DNA from: Incurvaria masculella
Lineage: Eukaryota; Arthropoda; Insecta; Lepidoptera; Incurvariidae
Reading direction: 5' to 3'
Assembly: GCA_946894095.1 (NCBI GenBank)
Contig: OX335646.2
Coordinates: 13,634,077-13,698,076 of the forward strand
Length of the DNA stretch: 64,000 bases
The notes under the pieces were generated by a model. The model was not told the DNA's origin, ran no database searches, and worked only from the letters and a program-made list of their open reading frames with translations. This document shows, piece after piece, positions 44,401 through 55,130 of the stretch. Both the position numbers and the translations under genes were made by a program. The number at the start of each line of letters is the position of its first letter. The stretch's first letter is position 1.

Positions 44401-45559
44401 ACTAGTTATATAAGTTTCCTTGAATGAAGATGGCATAAATGTTTCTAGAATTTTCGATTTTTCTTGTTGTGATCGGTACTTACTAATCCAGAATTTCTCG
44501 ACCTGTTAAATGAGCCACACAAATATAGTTCCAGGAACGAATATTATGAAGTACTCTTCAGTTTTGGGAAGACCAGCTTCAAGAAATAATACACGTTACA
44601 CAAGCACGTCTCTAGATATTAAAATAACAAGGTGCGTCTCAACCAAATGTCTTGCGTCCAAAAATTCCTGTAAGTGCACTCGGTAACATATTCCCAAACA
44701 GGTCTCGTCCGCTAATACTTGAACAAATATATTCAACAGGTGTCCACATATTTACATACAATTTCCAATGCGATTCCTCCGATTACTGGCTGTTTAGTGA
44801 GCGGAGCCGGTGTGTTCGGTTTTATAAGTATCACGCACTGGTACTCGTACGGCAGGCGACACGCCGCCCATAGAGTTGAAACGACAAGGAAAGAAGGTAT
44901 CAGAAGAATGGCATAATTCTCTCTACTACACGAACTAAGTTTTTAGTCACACTGCGTTTTTCACGCATGCGTTCGTTAGCTGCCGTTCCTCTTTAGTCCT
45001 GCGGGTCTAGGTGTTTATTGAGGTATTTATATTATGCCTTCAATAGTTTCATTATGACGTGACAGCAAACGGCGTGACGGTCTCTTACGCTGTCATTGTA
45101 GATACGCTATGATTTGTTTATGTAAAAACCCAACCGCCTCGGCACCGAGCAGCCGCCACCCGCCGTCGACCACGCACTATTTTATACTCCATATGTTCAT
45201 GGGTTTTTATCAACTATTAATTCGAATAATAACTTAAATGTATTACATCTTCCGAGCGTCCTGTGACTACCTAATTTTTTTTCCTTTCTATACCATGGGA
45301 CACACTCGTTATAGAACAGCTTATTCTTATGCTTTATTTGTTTTTATCTAGTCTATAAAACATGATTTCATCCATACGGGTTCAACATTGAAGAAATTCC
45401 CGAAGACTACTTGAAAAACCCTCCAGTATATAAGGATACAATAAATTAAAGCGTTTAAAAGAAACGGGGCGCTTTCTGCCAAACGTAAATCGTGGTTTCA
45501 CTTGCTATGACAAATTGTCGACACGTCCTCTTTATAATCCAGGTCTCGCGAACGCTATG
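44401..45559. other. Mixed spacer
   Basis: Moderate composition with small GC-richer patches (44790-44870, 45130-45175). No recognised element or supported exon. Confidence 0.4.
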
Positions 45560-45730
45560 TTCTGGGCGGCGCGGGGAGGCGGATGTGTGGGCGGGGGAGG
45601 CGACGGCGGCACCGCCCGCGCCCACGACCCGCCAGCCCCGCGCTCGTGACGACTCGTCATGTCGCTCCGACTATCACGTTACCTGCCGCCACCGCCGCGT
45701 TCGCCACCTCACCAGGATGTCCGCCGATTT
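45560..45730. promoter_or_regulatory. Strong CpG-rich island
   Basis: Very GC-rich. A splice-acceptor-like 'TCTTTATAATCCAG|GT' at 45542 precedes it, but the frames that follow are Gly- or Arg-rich read-through, so no exon is called. It lies about 240 bp upstream of the candidate exon at 45968 and could be its promoter region. Confidence 0.33.
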
Positions 45731-45967
45731 GCTAGATATTATACAATTTGAAAAAATAGACTTGAGCTTACGATCAGGACTGCCAATTATGTTTGGGCTA
45801 ATTAAGAGGATATTTTTCAGTTTTTTTTAAGCTTAATTGTTATAATTTTATTTGAGTCCTTCGATCGGTCAGTCGTGTAAATAAAGTCAAAATATATAAG
45901 CTTGAGAGTGGTTTCACCCATATTTGGTTTGCCATGCCCAAAAATAACTAAGTCTGAGTCAGCAGAT

Positions 45968-46177
45968 ATGGCGTTCACCGTCGATTACGATTCCAAATAT
46001 GATTTTATTACTAGTAGACTCGGACTAATACCAGCGAGCATGGAAGGGCGGGAGTCGCACCCAAAATTCGTTTTAGGGTTGCTTCTCCTATCCGTGCTAG
46101 TCCTATTAACCATACCATTATCTCCTATCAGACATCACTCACCATTAAGTTCTGTGTCAAGAAGCGGAGGATTGTAA
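45968..46177 (+). CDS. Candidate small or N-terminal membrane protein exon
   Basis: ATG at 45968 (GATATGG context, directly after an acceptor-like GTCAGCAG) opens 69 codons. Residues 1-30 are a polar, acidic leader ('MAFTVDYDSKYDFITSRLGL'), about 35-52 are one hydrophobic helix ('FVLGLLLLSVLVLLTIPL'), and 53-69 are a Ser/Arg-rich tail. A short cytosolic part, one helix and a stem-like tail would fit the start of a type II membrane protein continuing after a weak donor (ATT|GTAACG at 46173). It could also be a 69-residue protein. Family not recognised. Confidence 0.38.
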   Translation: MAFTVDYDSKYDFITSRLGLIPASMEGRESHPKFVLGLLLLSVLVLLTIPLSPIRHHSPLSSVSRSGGL

Positions 46178-46569
46178 CGCGTTAGAATAGCTCTTCCAAC
46201 TAGCGAAAAGCGAGCTACAGTTTATAATGGGTTCCGAACAATGAAGTGACCTGCATTTGTATATTTCAACGCTGATATGAAATGAAAGTTCACACTCTTA
46301 CGTTTTCTAGGTTACCATGCACTTTAGACACCTGTGTCAGGCTAAGGCCATAACTTTCGACACCTGGCTCTGGCTGCCCACTCTAAGGCAGCAGCTCGGC
46401 TCTCGGCTCTCGGCTCGACTCGACAGCGTCACAATACCATCACGATAACAGGCGCGCGGACGAGGCTTGAATTACAATGCTTTCCTGTAGACCAGGAGAT
46501 TCTTGAAAAAATGGTGTTTACGTCACAGGAGGAATAATCAAAGTTTTAAATTAAGTTCGAAACTCGTTA
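46178..46569. other. Spacer with TCGGCTC triplication
   Basis: 'CTCGGCT' is repeated three times at 46394-46416, followed by 'CGACTCGACAG'. Nothing else recognised. Confidence 0.5.
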
Positions 46570-46752
46570 GAAACTGTAGGTCTCCTTGCCCTGCTAGGTG
46601 GTAGGGTTAAGCCCGCCCGGGTTGGTACCATCGCATCGGATGAAACTATAGTTGAAGCGGCAATGAACAATTGTCCGCGTTTTCCATCCAGTTTCGTGTA
46701 GTAACCATGCTCATAAGGGAAAGGTGCTGGCATGGCACTCTCTATTCCAGAC
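46570..46752 (+). repeat. SINE body, headless copy
   Basis: 'CTGCTAGGTGGTAGGGTTAA', 'GCCCGGGTTGGTACCATCGC', 'GAAGCGGCAATGAACAATTG', 'TTTTCCATCCAGTTTCGTG', then 'GGCATGGCACTC'. The tail is truncated. Confidence 0.85.
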
Positions 46753-46908
46753 TCCAAATTTTATGAATAATCTACAATTCACTCAATGTTCACTCGTTAA
46801 GTAGACTGTTTTGCTACATCAGTGAATTACTAACATATTCCGAAGTATATAGGTTATGGTTTTCTTTAACCGAATAGTTCTAATGGAAAAAAATAGGTTC
46901 ACCAAAAA

Positions 46909-47209
46909 AAACCGGCCAAGTGCGAGTTGGACTCGCACACTAAGGGTTCCGTACCATCGTACAAGATTTAACACAAAAACCGGCCAAGTGCGAATCGGAC
47001 TCGCACACGAAGGATTCCGTACCATCGTACGAGATAAATATAAATAAAAACAGCAAAATAAATACACACTCTGTAAACATTTCAACTGCCTTCCTATTAC
47101 GGTTCATGAGATACAGCCCTGCGACAGGCAGACAGACGGACGGGCGGACGGACAGTGGAGGCTTAGTAATAGGGTTCAGTTTGCTACCCTTTGGGTACGG
47201 AACCCTAAG
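46909..47209 (+). repeat. Lepidopteran 'GGCCAAGTGCGAG' repeat, long copy
   Basis: Both ends are present. The 5' 'CCGGCCAAGTGCGAG-T-GGACTCGCACAC' is duplicated in tandem (46911 and 46980, about 69 bp apart). The 3' end runs 'TTACGGTTCATGAGATACAG', a CAGACAGACGGACGG run, then 'GGCTTAGTAATAGGGTTC' and 'CCCTTTGGGTACGGAACCCT'. Recognised as a widespread repeat of Lepidoptera and the main basis for the host call. Confidence 0.9.
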
Positions 47210-48240
47210 AAGAGTAATTTAGTTATAGATTAAATAGTTATTACCGAGCTCAGATAATTTTAGGTTTAACAGCGACATTTACATTGAATCATACAAATCG
47301 GATCACAAAACATCACGAACTCTCCTAGACTAATAATAATACATTAGAAAGATAGTCCCAGAGTCGGGGGCCGGTGCGTTGGTTATCAACGTTATTAGCT
47401 TTATTATTTCCAACCATACCTTTATTGTACTGTAAATATTTGAGACCGGAGATAGGCCGCGCCGGGGAGATAAGAGAAATTGATTGGAAAATAAAAGGCT
47501 TCGAACTTGGTGCAGTCTCGCAGAGTGCGTGGGGTTATTTTAATTAAGACGCTGCATTAGTGAGGTGCTGAGAGCTAATCTCAGGGGCAGTAAATGTGGA
47601 ATCCGAAGGCGGAGAATGTGTTTATAACTGCTAACTTGTAAGTGCATCTCACTTTCGTAGGAGTGCATCAAAACTATCACCTTCAGTACAATCGTTAAAA
47701 TGTTCTACACCGACGCGAGTCTACATACAGCTACAAATTACTTAAGCCGCTAGAGGAATATTTATTTCTTACAATTTTTTTTTATTTTACTATATGATAA
47801 ACGCAAAATCCCTAAATAATATGACTAACATTCGAGAAGCTATGTGCTTTGAAGATATCCTGTTTCGTAAGAAAAAAGTTTTTTTTAAAATATGTACGAT
47901 AATTAATAATAATAAAATAAGCTTTCATTAGCACAGTGACTATTTGATTTTAAGAAATATCAACACAGTTTTTTTTTAATTATTCACTATTACATTTCAA
48001 ATATCTTGGCATATAATTTCAAATAACAGGACCTGTGTGCAATAACCTCTTAATCGTTTTATTTATTAAATTTTTTTCTTTAAATTTATACTCGTTTCTA
48101 TTACATGTCCCTTTTGTGTTTCGTACTCAAAGTAATATGTGTACTTCCTACCTTAAATATTTTAATACGACGTCTAGTCAAAATCAAATATTCTGCTTTA
48201 AACTAATATTCTAATGCGCCAGTATGTTTGTTTTTCTTTC
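47210..48240. other. AT-rich spacer
   Basis: 'TTTAACAGCGACATTTACATT' near 47268 resembles the tail next to the tRNA-like sequence at 59603, so a small SINE fragment is possible. Otherwise AT-rich. Confidence 0.4.
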
Positions 48241-48244
48241 ATGC

Positions 48245-48385
48245 AGCCATGGAACAAGGCAGGGACGAGATTTTTTCCATAGACATATTTTATGGGCCGG
48301 GGAGTAGCATAGACTAATTTTTAACCCGTATAATAATGTTTTCAATATTGACGTGAGCGGAGCCGGGTACCGCGGCTAGTGTTGT
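48245..48385 (+). repeat. Retroelement 3' fragment
   Basis: 'TTTTATGGGCCGGGGAGTAGC', 'ATAGACTAATTTTTAACCCG' and terminal 'GTGAGCGGAGCCGGGTACCG'/'CGGCTAGT' match the common lepidopteran retroelement tail with the '-CATAGGCTA--TTTATCCCG-' signature. Non-coding remnant. Confidence 0.65.
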
Positions 48386-49589
48386 ATAAAGGAGTATGCC
48401 TTTGAGATTTGAGCACGACCGAGATTATCATATGTTAATGCAGAATCAACTCAGCTTATATTGTTTGGTAATTGAAAGCGCCTTTCCTAATGTAAGGTAT
48501 CAGCCAGCGCTTATGTTTTATTGAAGAGGGATTATGCGAGGTTCGTGTGAGCTAGTGCATGTGAGTGTGGGTGGATTAGTACATATATACCCTGCATAGA
48601 GGAGCTGATCAAATAATAATTATCTCCTCGTACTTGTATCGCATTATAAACTCGTAACGTACAAGGGCCCGTGTACCCATGAAGATAATATAATTTCCTC
48701 ATAGAGAACGTGTAAGCTATGAAACATGAGAACTGAATGCAAAGATTATTACTGTTAAATACTTCAAAGAAGCAAAAACTATTTCGAAACAATTTTATTA
48801 GAAAAACCTTTTTTTTTAAGAAATGCCTTTATAAAATGTTATACACGTATACTTAGAAAGGCTATGACTGTTATAATTCTTCAAAAACATGTAATTTTTT
48901 TAAATACAGTTTGAAGACAAAGATTCGAATACAAACTTCGCCGGGAGTCAAGATACAAATGTTTTTTAATCTTATAACTAAAAAAAATACATAAAACCTT
49001 CAAATGCTACTACCTACAAACAAATGAAGAGAATAATGGTTTAAGAGGAATTTCAACAAGAAAGCATAATATTTCCTGTATGAGGAGATTCTGACCACAA
49101 TTCGGATGCACTCGTCATTATTGATACGAAATTGAATGAACTCAAAATTGTTTTGTTCTTTCTTTTAATTTATTTTTAAACAGTTTTATCGTAAATTCTT
49201 ACGTATAAAATAAATAATAAATTCTTAATAACAATCGATTTCGCTTTACTTCGAAATTCACTTCGTTTCGTTACTTTTATCGGAGTTCGCTTGATCTTGC
49301 TGTATAGATTTATATTTGGTAGACATTGAATCGCGGAATCTTTAATATCGAATTCTTTGTTCTGTCTCGGTAAGGTCGGCGACGTTTAGTTACTCTCTCT
49401 CTCTTCTTTGATGCCAACGATATTCTCTCTTCAAATAATATCAGTTCTACCCGTTCAAATATTCTCTCATCAAAGACGAAATTATGTCGACGCTCAAAGG
49501 GCACCGTCAAAAACAAAAATATTAAAACCTCGGCTGGAGCTCAAACCGGAGGCGGTCAGCGGGCAGCTGCAACGTACAAATTATGGTCT
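48386..49589. other. AT-rich spacer
   Basis: A CT-repeat lies at 49391-49405. No supported gene or element. Confidence 0.45.
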
Positions 49590-49970
49590 ACAATTTTGAG
49601 GCCACCACACCTGCGCGGGCGCAGCCGATGCGATCGGCCAGAATTGACACCTTTCCTTTATCCTGCCCCAGCCCACGTCCTAGCTCGGTATGCGTCACAA
49701 AAAAATCACACAATGGCTCGCTCGCAGGCCCATGAGAACTTATCATTAGCCCATTATAAGGGGGCCATTCATTTTTACGTCTTCATACAATTGTAGCCAT
49801 TAAGTCGATGCATCGTGTGGGCAATGTGGGCTCGCGTCTAAATAAAACTATTGTTGCCGCGCTACAATGCGCTAGCGAACTGAACATCTTTATACGACGA
49901 ACAACCTCATTCCGACGCGATGCGACGCAGCGAGAAATGCATTTTCTGTCAAAGAGCGGCCAATCTTATT
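49590..49970. promoter_or_regulatory. CpG-rich island
   Basis: GC-rich at its left edge, with repeated GCGATGCGACGCAGCG-type words at 49916-49932. The 66-codon + frame has no support. Regulatory role inferred. Confidence 0.25.
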
Positions 49971-50283
49971 GTTAGAAAATAACTACATTGTATGATGAGG
50001 CCGGTGTGTTTTTGAAGGGATGCTTTTGTAACGAATAGATTGTCGCTTCTGGATATTTATTGCCAATTCCGACGGACTCTTCGAAAGAGCAGCGTCGCGT
50101 ATTGTGATGGTATAATGCACGTGACAGCGGGGTTAAGATTAAAACTTTGGATAAATAGAGATATCACCGGCTGTCTAACAGTTTGCAGAACATATTTTAC
50201 GATGAATATAAATTATATTATGCTTATTCTTTAGTAGTTTTTTATTTTTATTATGACGTTATGATATTTTTATTATAAATTTT

Positions 50284-50565
50284 TGCCTCCATAGCCCAGT
50301 GGGCTCTGGGTCGACCGTTTTGCCTGGCAGTGGTTCTGATTCCACGTAAATACTAGGTGGTAGGGTTAACCCCGCCCGGGTAGATACCATCGCATTGAAT
50401 GAAAATCGGCCGAAGCGGCAATTAGAATTGCCCGTGTTTTCCATCCAGGTCAATACACCTGGCAATATAAGGAATGTCCTGACATTTAGTCCCATGTGAT
50501 AGGATAGTATCATAACAGGTGGTGTGCCCAGTCATGTGCCATCCATGCCCAGTTCTATAAAAAAC
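50284..50565 (+). repeat. SINE with tRNA-like head
   Basis: The head 'CATAGCCCAGTGGGCTC' (A-box-like) and 'GTGGTTCTGATTCCACG' (B-box-like) join the shared body 'ACTAGGTGGTAGGGTTAA', 'ACCATCGCATTGAATGAAA', 'GTTTTCCATCCAGGTCAAT' and the tail 'CCATCCATGCCCAGTT'. Confidence 0.85.
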
Positions 50566-50838
50566 ATATGAAAGCAAAGTATCCCGTGAATCTTTTCATT
50601 TTTAGGTTTTTATTAACTTTTGGTTTTATATTCTGGCCATTTCCACGTTCTACGTTCGTATGTTCTGCTTGTTAGTTTTATTTAATACTAATAAAAACGT
50701 TCATTCTTTTTAATTAACGCGCGACAAATGGTGAAGTTCGAAGAACTCGCCTTCACATTAAACCACCATATTTAATAATTGATATGAATCTTTATCTCTT
50801 ACGCGCAGAGAAAAATTAATTTTTGGTTTGGTTTCAGG

Positions 50839-51112
50839 TTGAATGGAGGTAGTTATTTTAACGGAGTCAGCCTAACTTCAAGATATAAAAGATTGTTTGA
50901 GCTACTTCAAAATCTTTCTCACATTTTAAAAGAAGGCATTCCAATTGACTGGAAACGCTTCAGCATGGATGGACTTCAATATTTTTGACCTACCGCATGC
51001 ATGTGACAGTTACCAAAACGCAGCGCGCGAATACAGCTCGCTGCCAGAGTGCTTCCTGTTCCGTTTGAACCGCGAGAAGCGCAACATGTCATGGAGTGAA
51101 CGTAATCTATAA
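50839..51112 (+). pseudogene. Candidate coding exon with an apparent frame break
   Basis: After a strong 3' splice-type 'GGTTTGGTTTCAG|G' at 50838/50839, a frame of 49 codons runs to a TGA at 50986, including 'SRYKRLFELLQNLSHILKEG'. At a T5 run just before that stop (about 50981-50985) the protein-like signal passes to a neighbouring frame, which continues to the TAA at 51110 with strongly C/G-ending codons ('SSLPECFLFRLNREKRNMS'). This looks like one coding region broken by a single-base shift, or an assembly error there. A GTGAGT donor at 51306 could end a longer exon. Family not recognised. Confidence 0.35.
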
Positions 51113-52460
51113 ACATCATTATTTTGGACGTTTTATACCTCCTAGGAGTGTTATATGACCTGTCAATAACGACCTATTGGAACAATCTAGTGAACCTGTG
51201 CTAAAGACATTGGATTGCAGTGCGCGGACCAAAACGCGGGTGTGTTTGCCCATATTCATCAGAAACCCAGGGCCCTGGTGTGCTGAGAACTGATGCCATC
51301 AACCTGTGAGTGTTTTCCAAGGATTTATTTTCGTTTTTTGTATGTTTGAGTGTTTGAGTGAGTGTGTGTTGAAGACTAGAAGTGTTTCTGTTTCACCCCG
51401 CCTTTATATCTATGTAGGTATTTGCATTACAATAATTTACGCTACAACCGCATTTCTTAGATTCTTCTGTGGCTCATACAAAGATTATAATGTCATCAAT
51501 GCAGACGGACAATAAGAAGGAAATACATTCGTTTTTAAGTTAATTCACGAAATAAGTTACCATACACAAGAGTTTTATGTATAGCGCCATATTTGGCGTA
51601 TGCAAAACCCTCATAAAAGGTGCCCGATGACCCATAGGGATCTATTCGAACTATTACAGTGGCTGCTAAAAAATGCCGGCGGGCCAGGTACTTCTTCACA
51701 CCATATTTAAGTGATGGCGTTACGCAGCTCTGAAGAGCATGAAACACAGAGAGAGAGACCCCATCCTTTCGGAGCTAGAGTCTCTAAATATTAAGATGCC
51801 TCAGAGTCGTCGACGAGATACCCAGCACGGCTCTGTATCGACTGCAGGATATATTGCGGCCATGCAGAAAGTCCAGTAAGTCAAAGTCAAGAAAGTAAAC
51901 GTTCTTGAAGATAGTCGGTGACCAGATAGATCGGGTGGAAGGTCGTAGGAGGGCAGCTTGGTTATTCATTACGATATTTCATTCATTCGTATGGAACCAG
52001 CCCCGGGCTGGCTTAACCTGGTAAGTAGGACCTAGAATTATGCAAAATAAAGGGGGTCCTTAATTACAAAGTTGTTAAAAAAATGTCAACATGGCACACA
52101 CCTTTATCTTTTTATAAGTAGAGGTACCCTGTAATTGGCTTGAATTTCTGTATTTATTATTTAACGATAAATTGTTTAGTTTTTAAGCTGTTGGTGTACC
52201 TAAATTAATAAATAAATAAATAAAAGAAAGCCTTCGAGACAGGAGGCCAAACCTTACTAATATGATAAACATTTGTGCATCGCTAGTATTTCTAGCTAGA
52301 AGTATATGACAGCATGAAATACCGGAGTAATAGCAAGCTTACATTGTTTATTAGTAAGGCAGCTAGGCTACAGTTAAGACCACTCCAGTCAGTATATTTT
52401 ATGCACGTTTGTTACACATGTAAGATATTATTTACCTACGGAAATAATTTGTGCCTCGCA
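51113..52460. other. Mixed spacer, possible eroded element at 51540-52030
   Basis: Two - strand frames (51535-51747 and 51784-51969) have protein-like stretches but no recognisable catalytic motif and no splice context. They might be remnants of a retroelement. An (AATA)n run lies at 52206-52224. Confidence 0.3.
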
Positions 52461-52473
52461 TATGAAACCACAA

Positions 52474-52719
52474 TTATCCCGCGTGGGCATCTGCCTCAGA
52501 GACATGGACGTCGAGCGGCACATGCCCATCCAGTTGCAAGCGCCTTGTATCCGAAGCGCGAGTTATCTCGGACGGGACCACTTCGTTAGCCATATTGTAA
52601 TAACTCGCCGGGTAATTCTCATAATTATTGCTTGCGAACGTGACAGGATGTGGGCTGACTTGTCCGGTGGAAGTGACGGCACTAGCCGTATCTCCGGATG
52701 CATGATGCTCCATTAGCAT
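52474..52719 (-). CDS. Candidate terminal coding exon, product unknown
   Basis: On -, 81 codons end at a TAA (52474-52476). The residues have no Cys, Trp or Lys and are rich in Ala, Ser, Val, His, Asp and Tyr ('ASNNYENYPASYYNMANEVV' in the middle, 'HVSEADAHAG' at the end). By hand count G+C is highest at codon position 1 and lowest at position 2, as in coding DNA. The frame could start at one of two ATGs (52719, 52713) or be entered by splicing at GAG|C near 52708, with a TACTAAT branch-type word about 60 bases upstream. A reverse-strand AATAAA lies about 120 bases past the stop. It looks like a disordered C-terminal tail; family not recognised. Confidence 0.4.
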   Translation of the reverse strand: MLMEHHASGDTASAVTSTGQVSPHPVTFASNNYENYPASYYNMANEVVPSEITRASDTRRLQLDGHVPLDVHVSEADAHAG

Positions 52720-54049
52720 TTGGACAGTTCATGTCGTGGAACAACAGTGTATTTTAAACAATATTAGTATGATTCTTGCGTGTCCATGGCTCTGGTTTTC
52801 CAAAGTTTTCATAGTTTTAATTTTTTTTTATGAATACACCGGTATAGGTGGCTGTGCGGGCAAAGGTGCTACATAAAGCCGAGCCGAGCTCGCGAAACCA
52901 CGCTTAGCAAGGCACCATACCCTCGGATTTGCAGATATAGAGCTTGTATTAAATTACGTTTAAAGATTTGTGTACGGTTTGAGGAAAGTCAGCCGCGGCC
53001 GACACTTCCATATCCTGGCGCTTCGTTCTCAAAAGAATGTGATCTAGGAGAGGTGCTCTGATTTAAAAGTATTCTGATTATTGTTGTGTTTCACGATCCA
53101 CAGTGCCTTTTTCTATTCTAGTTGCCCAGTATTTCTTAGAAGCAAATGTTTATCCAATAAATAAAGGCTGATGAGTATCTGTTTAAGCACTTATGAGCTG
53201 CAGTGGAGCTGGTTCCGTGAGTCGACAACTCGGTTGACCAGTTACATTTAAGTAATTGCTGTAATTAATTGGAAAGGTTTCGTGCAGTCACTGTGCGGTG
53301 TACAACGTCTGACTGTCATCGGAACAATTTTCATATTGCATGGCTAATTCTCAATGAATATTGAAATTTATTAGACTGGGCTAATCGATTCAATTTGCTT
53401 ATTTAGGCTAGGACCACAAGTGTATGAGAAGAGAGAAAAAACAGTTACATTATATTAAAGCTTACCTTAATTATCTATATACATTATCTTTATTTTATCA
53501 TATTCCCGCATTAGATTGAAGTGGTATGCTTGCACCCTTTTAGATTGTCACCTTTGTAATATTCATATCACATGCTTACTGGTTTATAACAGCGTTTTCT
53601 TGATATCTTTAGGGTCCTGTCGCGAAAAGGTGGCGGTCGGTCACACGCGTTTTGTCTCTAAATATTATCCTATTGACGGTTGTTTGAAAATGGTGAAAAA
53701 AGTTACTTTCGGAGTCGAGCACCAACTATTTACTTTTGCACGTCATACTTTTTCAGAAAAAGCTAGATTTATGTAGAGCCAATTTTGTATGCAACTGTGA
53801 CACTTCACCGGTTTTTGCTTTCCATTTGTTAAGTCACGATGGTATTTTTTTGTAAGGAACTGGTACATGTATTTATTACCATCTAAGCACTGTTGGTTAT
53901 TATAAAAGTGAATTCTGTTATTTTAACTTGAAAGTGTCTACATACAAATAGTAACAAGGTTCTAGTTCTATTAAAACATGACGTAGGCCGAGAACTCGAT
54001 TGCAGTCGAAAGAAAAACAATACAAAATCAAAAGCGAGTAACGAAACGT
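52720..54049. other. AT-rich spacer
   Basis: A pyrimidine-rich acceptor-like TTGATATCTTTAG|GG at 53612/53613 opens a 55-codon frame to 53776, but nothing else supports it. No repeat family recognised. Confidence 0.4.
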
Positions 54050-54235
54050 GTTCCAAGAAATAAATTACACCTGCCGGCCTCGATATTGTTTTAAAAGCAC
54101 GTTGTCTCGGCAGCGCCTCGCTCCGACCTCTTCTCCGGCTTGGAATTCCGATAGTTTTTGCGGGGGCAAAAACTTATATCCCGTCGGCCGACCGCGAGCC
54201 TCCTACTCAGATATCTCTCTCGCCAAAGAATCGCA
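54050..54235. promoter_or_regulatory. CpG-rich island
   Basis: Small GC-rich block; the 63-codon frame has no support. 54236-54789 is AT-rich with nothing recognised. Confidence 0.22.
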
Positions 54236-54789
54236 TTAAACAAACCGAACGACAATAAATACGATTGTTTATCTTTTAACCATTCGTTATTAAAAATATA
54301 TGTAGTTGTTGATAAATGGGGCGTCGCTTGAGAGTTATGGAGTGAGACTTAGTTCGGTTACAATAAAAAGGAATTAATTTCTCAAAAAGAAAATTAAGAC
54401 AGTTTTGATCGTTTTACAAATTTCCTGTACTAATTAATGTTTAGGGAGTACGGTACAAAGTGATATGAGTTGAGAAACGGCGATAAATAACGATAATTAT
54501 AATGTAATTAATGTTCATGAACCAATTTCACATAAACGTAATATTATTGTTACTAATTACAATTCACTTTCATGTAATGTAATCTTTGATACCTAAAGAA
54601 ATAGTTTGGTTGTGCAAAACATTTACGTTTCACTTTGGAGTAGATTCGAAATATTAAAAATTTGAATTTAATTCAATGAAAGTTCGACCTTTCACTTCAT
54701 CTAAGTAACCTTACGTATCTATCAAAGTAGAGAAGAGTTAACTATTTTCGAAAAACTAACGAATTTCAGAACCGAACTAAGCATTTTAT

Positions 54790-55130
54790 AACAAATGTAT
54801 TCTACCATCCGAGACGGCACCTGCTCGCGAGGATTCGCCTATCGCCGGAGGGTATCGAATGCATTTCATGGTACGGGCGGCGGCGTCGAACCGGCGGGCA
54901 GGTGCATTCGCGTTGCACCTGCTCGCCGCCCCGTAGCCTGCGGTCCTCTCCGGTCGAGCCGCGAGGACGTCGAACTGCCATCCCCACCCGCTCGCCCTCC
55001 CCGCAGGTAGCCAGCAACGAGAGCGGTAACTCCGCGGAGTTGCTACATATATAAGCGGATGCGGATAGTGGTCCACGGCTTATGTGCGGATGTAGTGAGG
55101 GAATCTATCGCGCATACGACTCGGGCACGC
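54790..55130. promoter_or_regulatory. CpG island with clustered CAGGTG E-boxes and a TATA motif
   Basis: Three GCAGGTG/CACCTGC sites lie within about 110 bp (54820, 54898, 54916), two inside a repeated 'GCACCTGCTCGC'. This is the class of E-box bound by proneural bHLH and Snail-type factors. Downstream is 'TATATAAG' at 55048-55055, a possible core promoter on +. Four overlapping frames on both strands (66-96 codons) are read-through. Enhancer or promoter role is inference. Confidence 0.4.

Noticed and set aside
53613..53776. Acceptor-like site followed by a 55-codon frame
   Set aside because: Acceptor-like sites followed by frames this long are expected by chance at this rate. No codon bias or downstream poly(A) signal.
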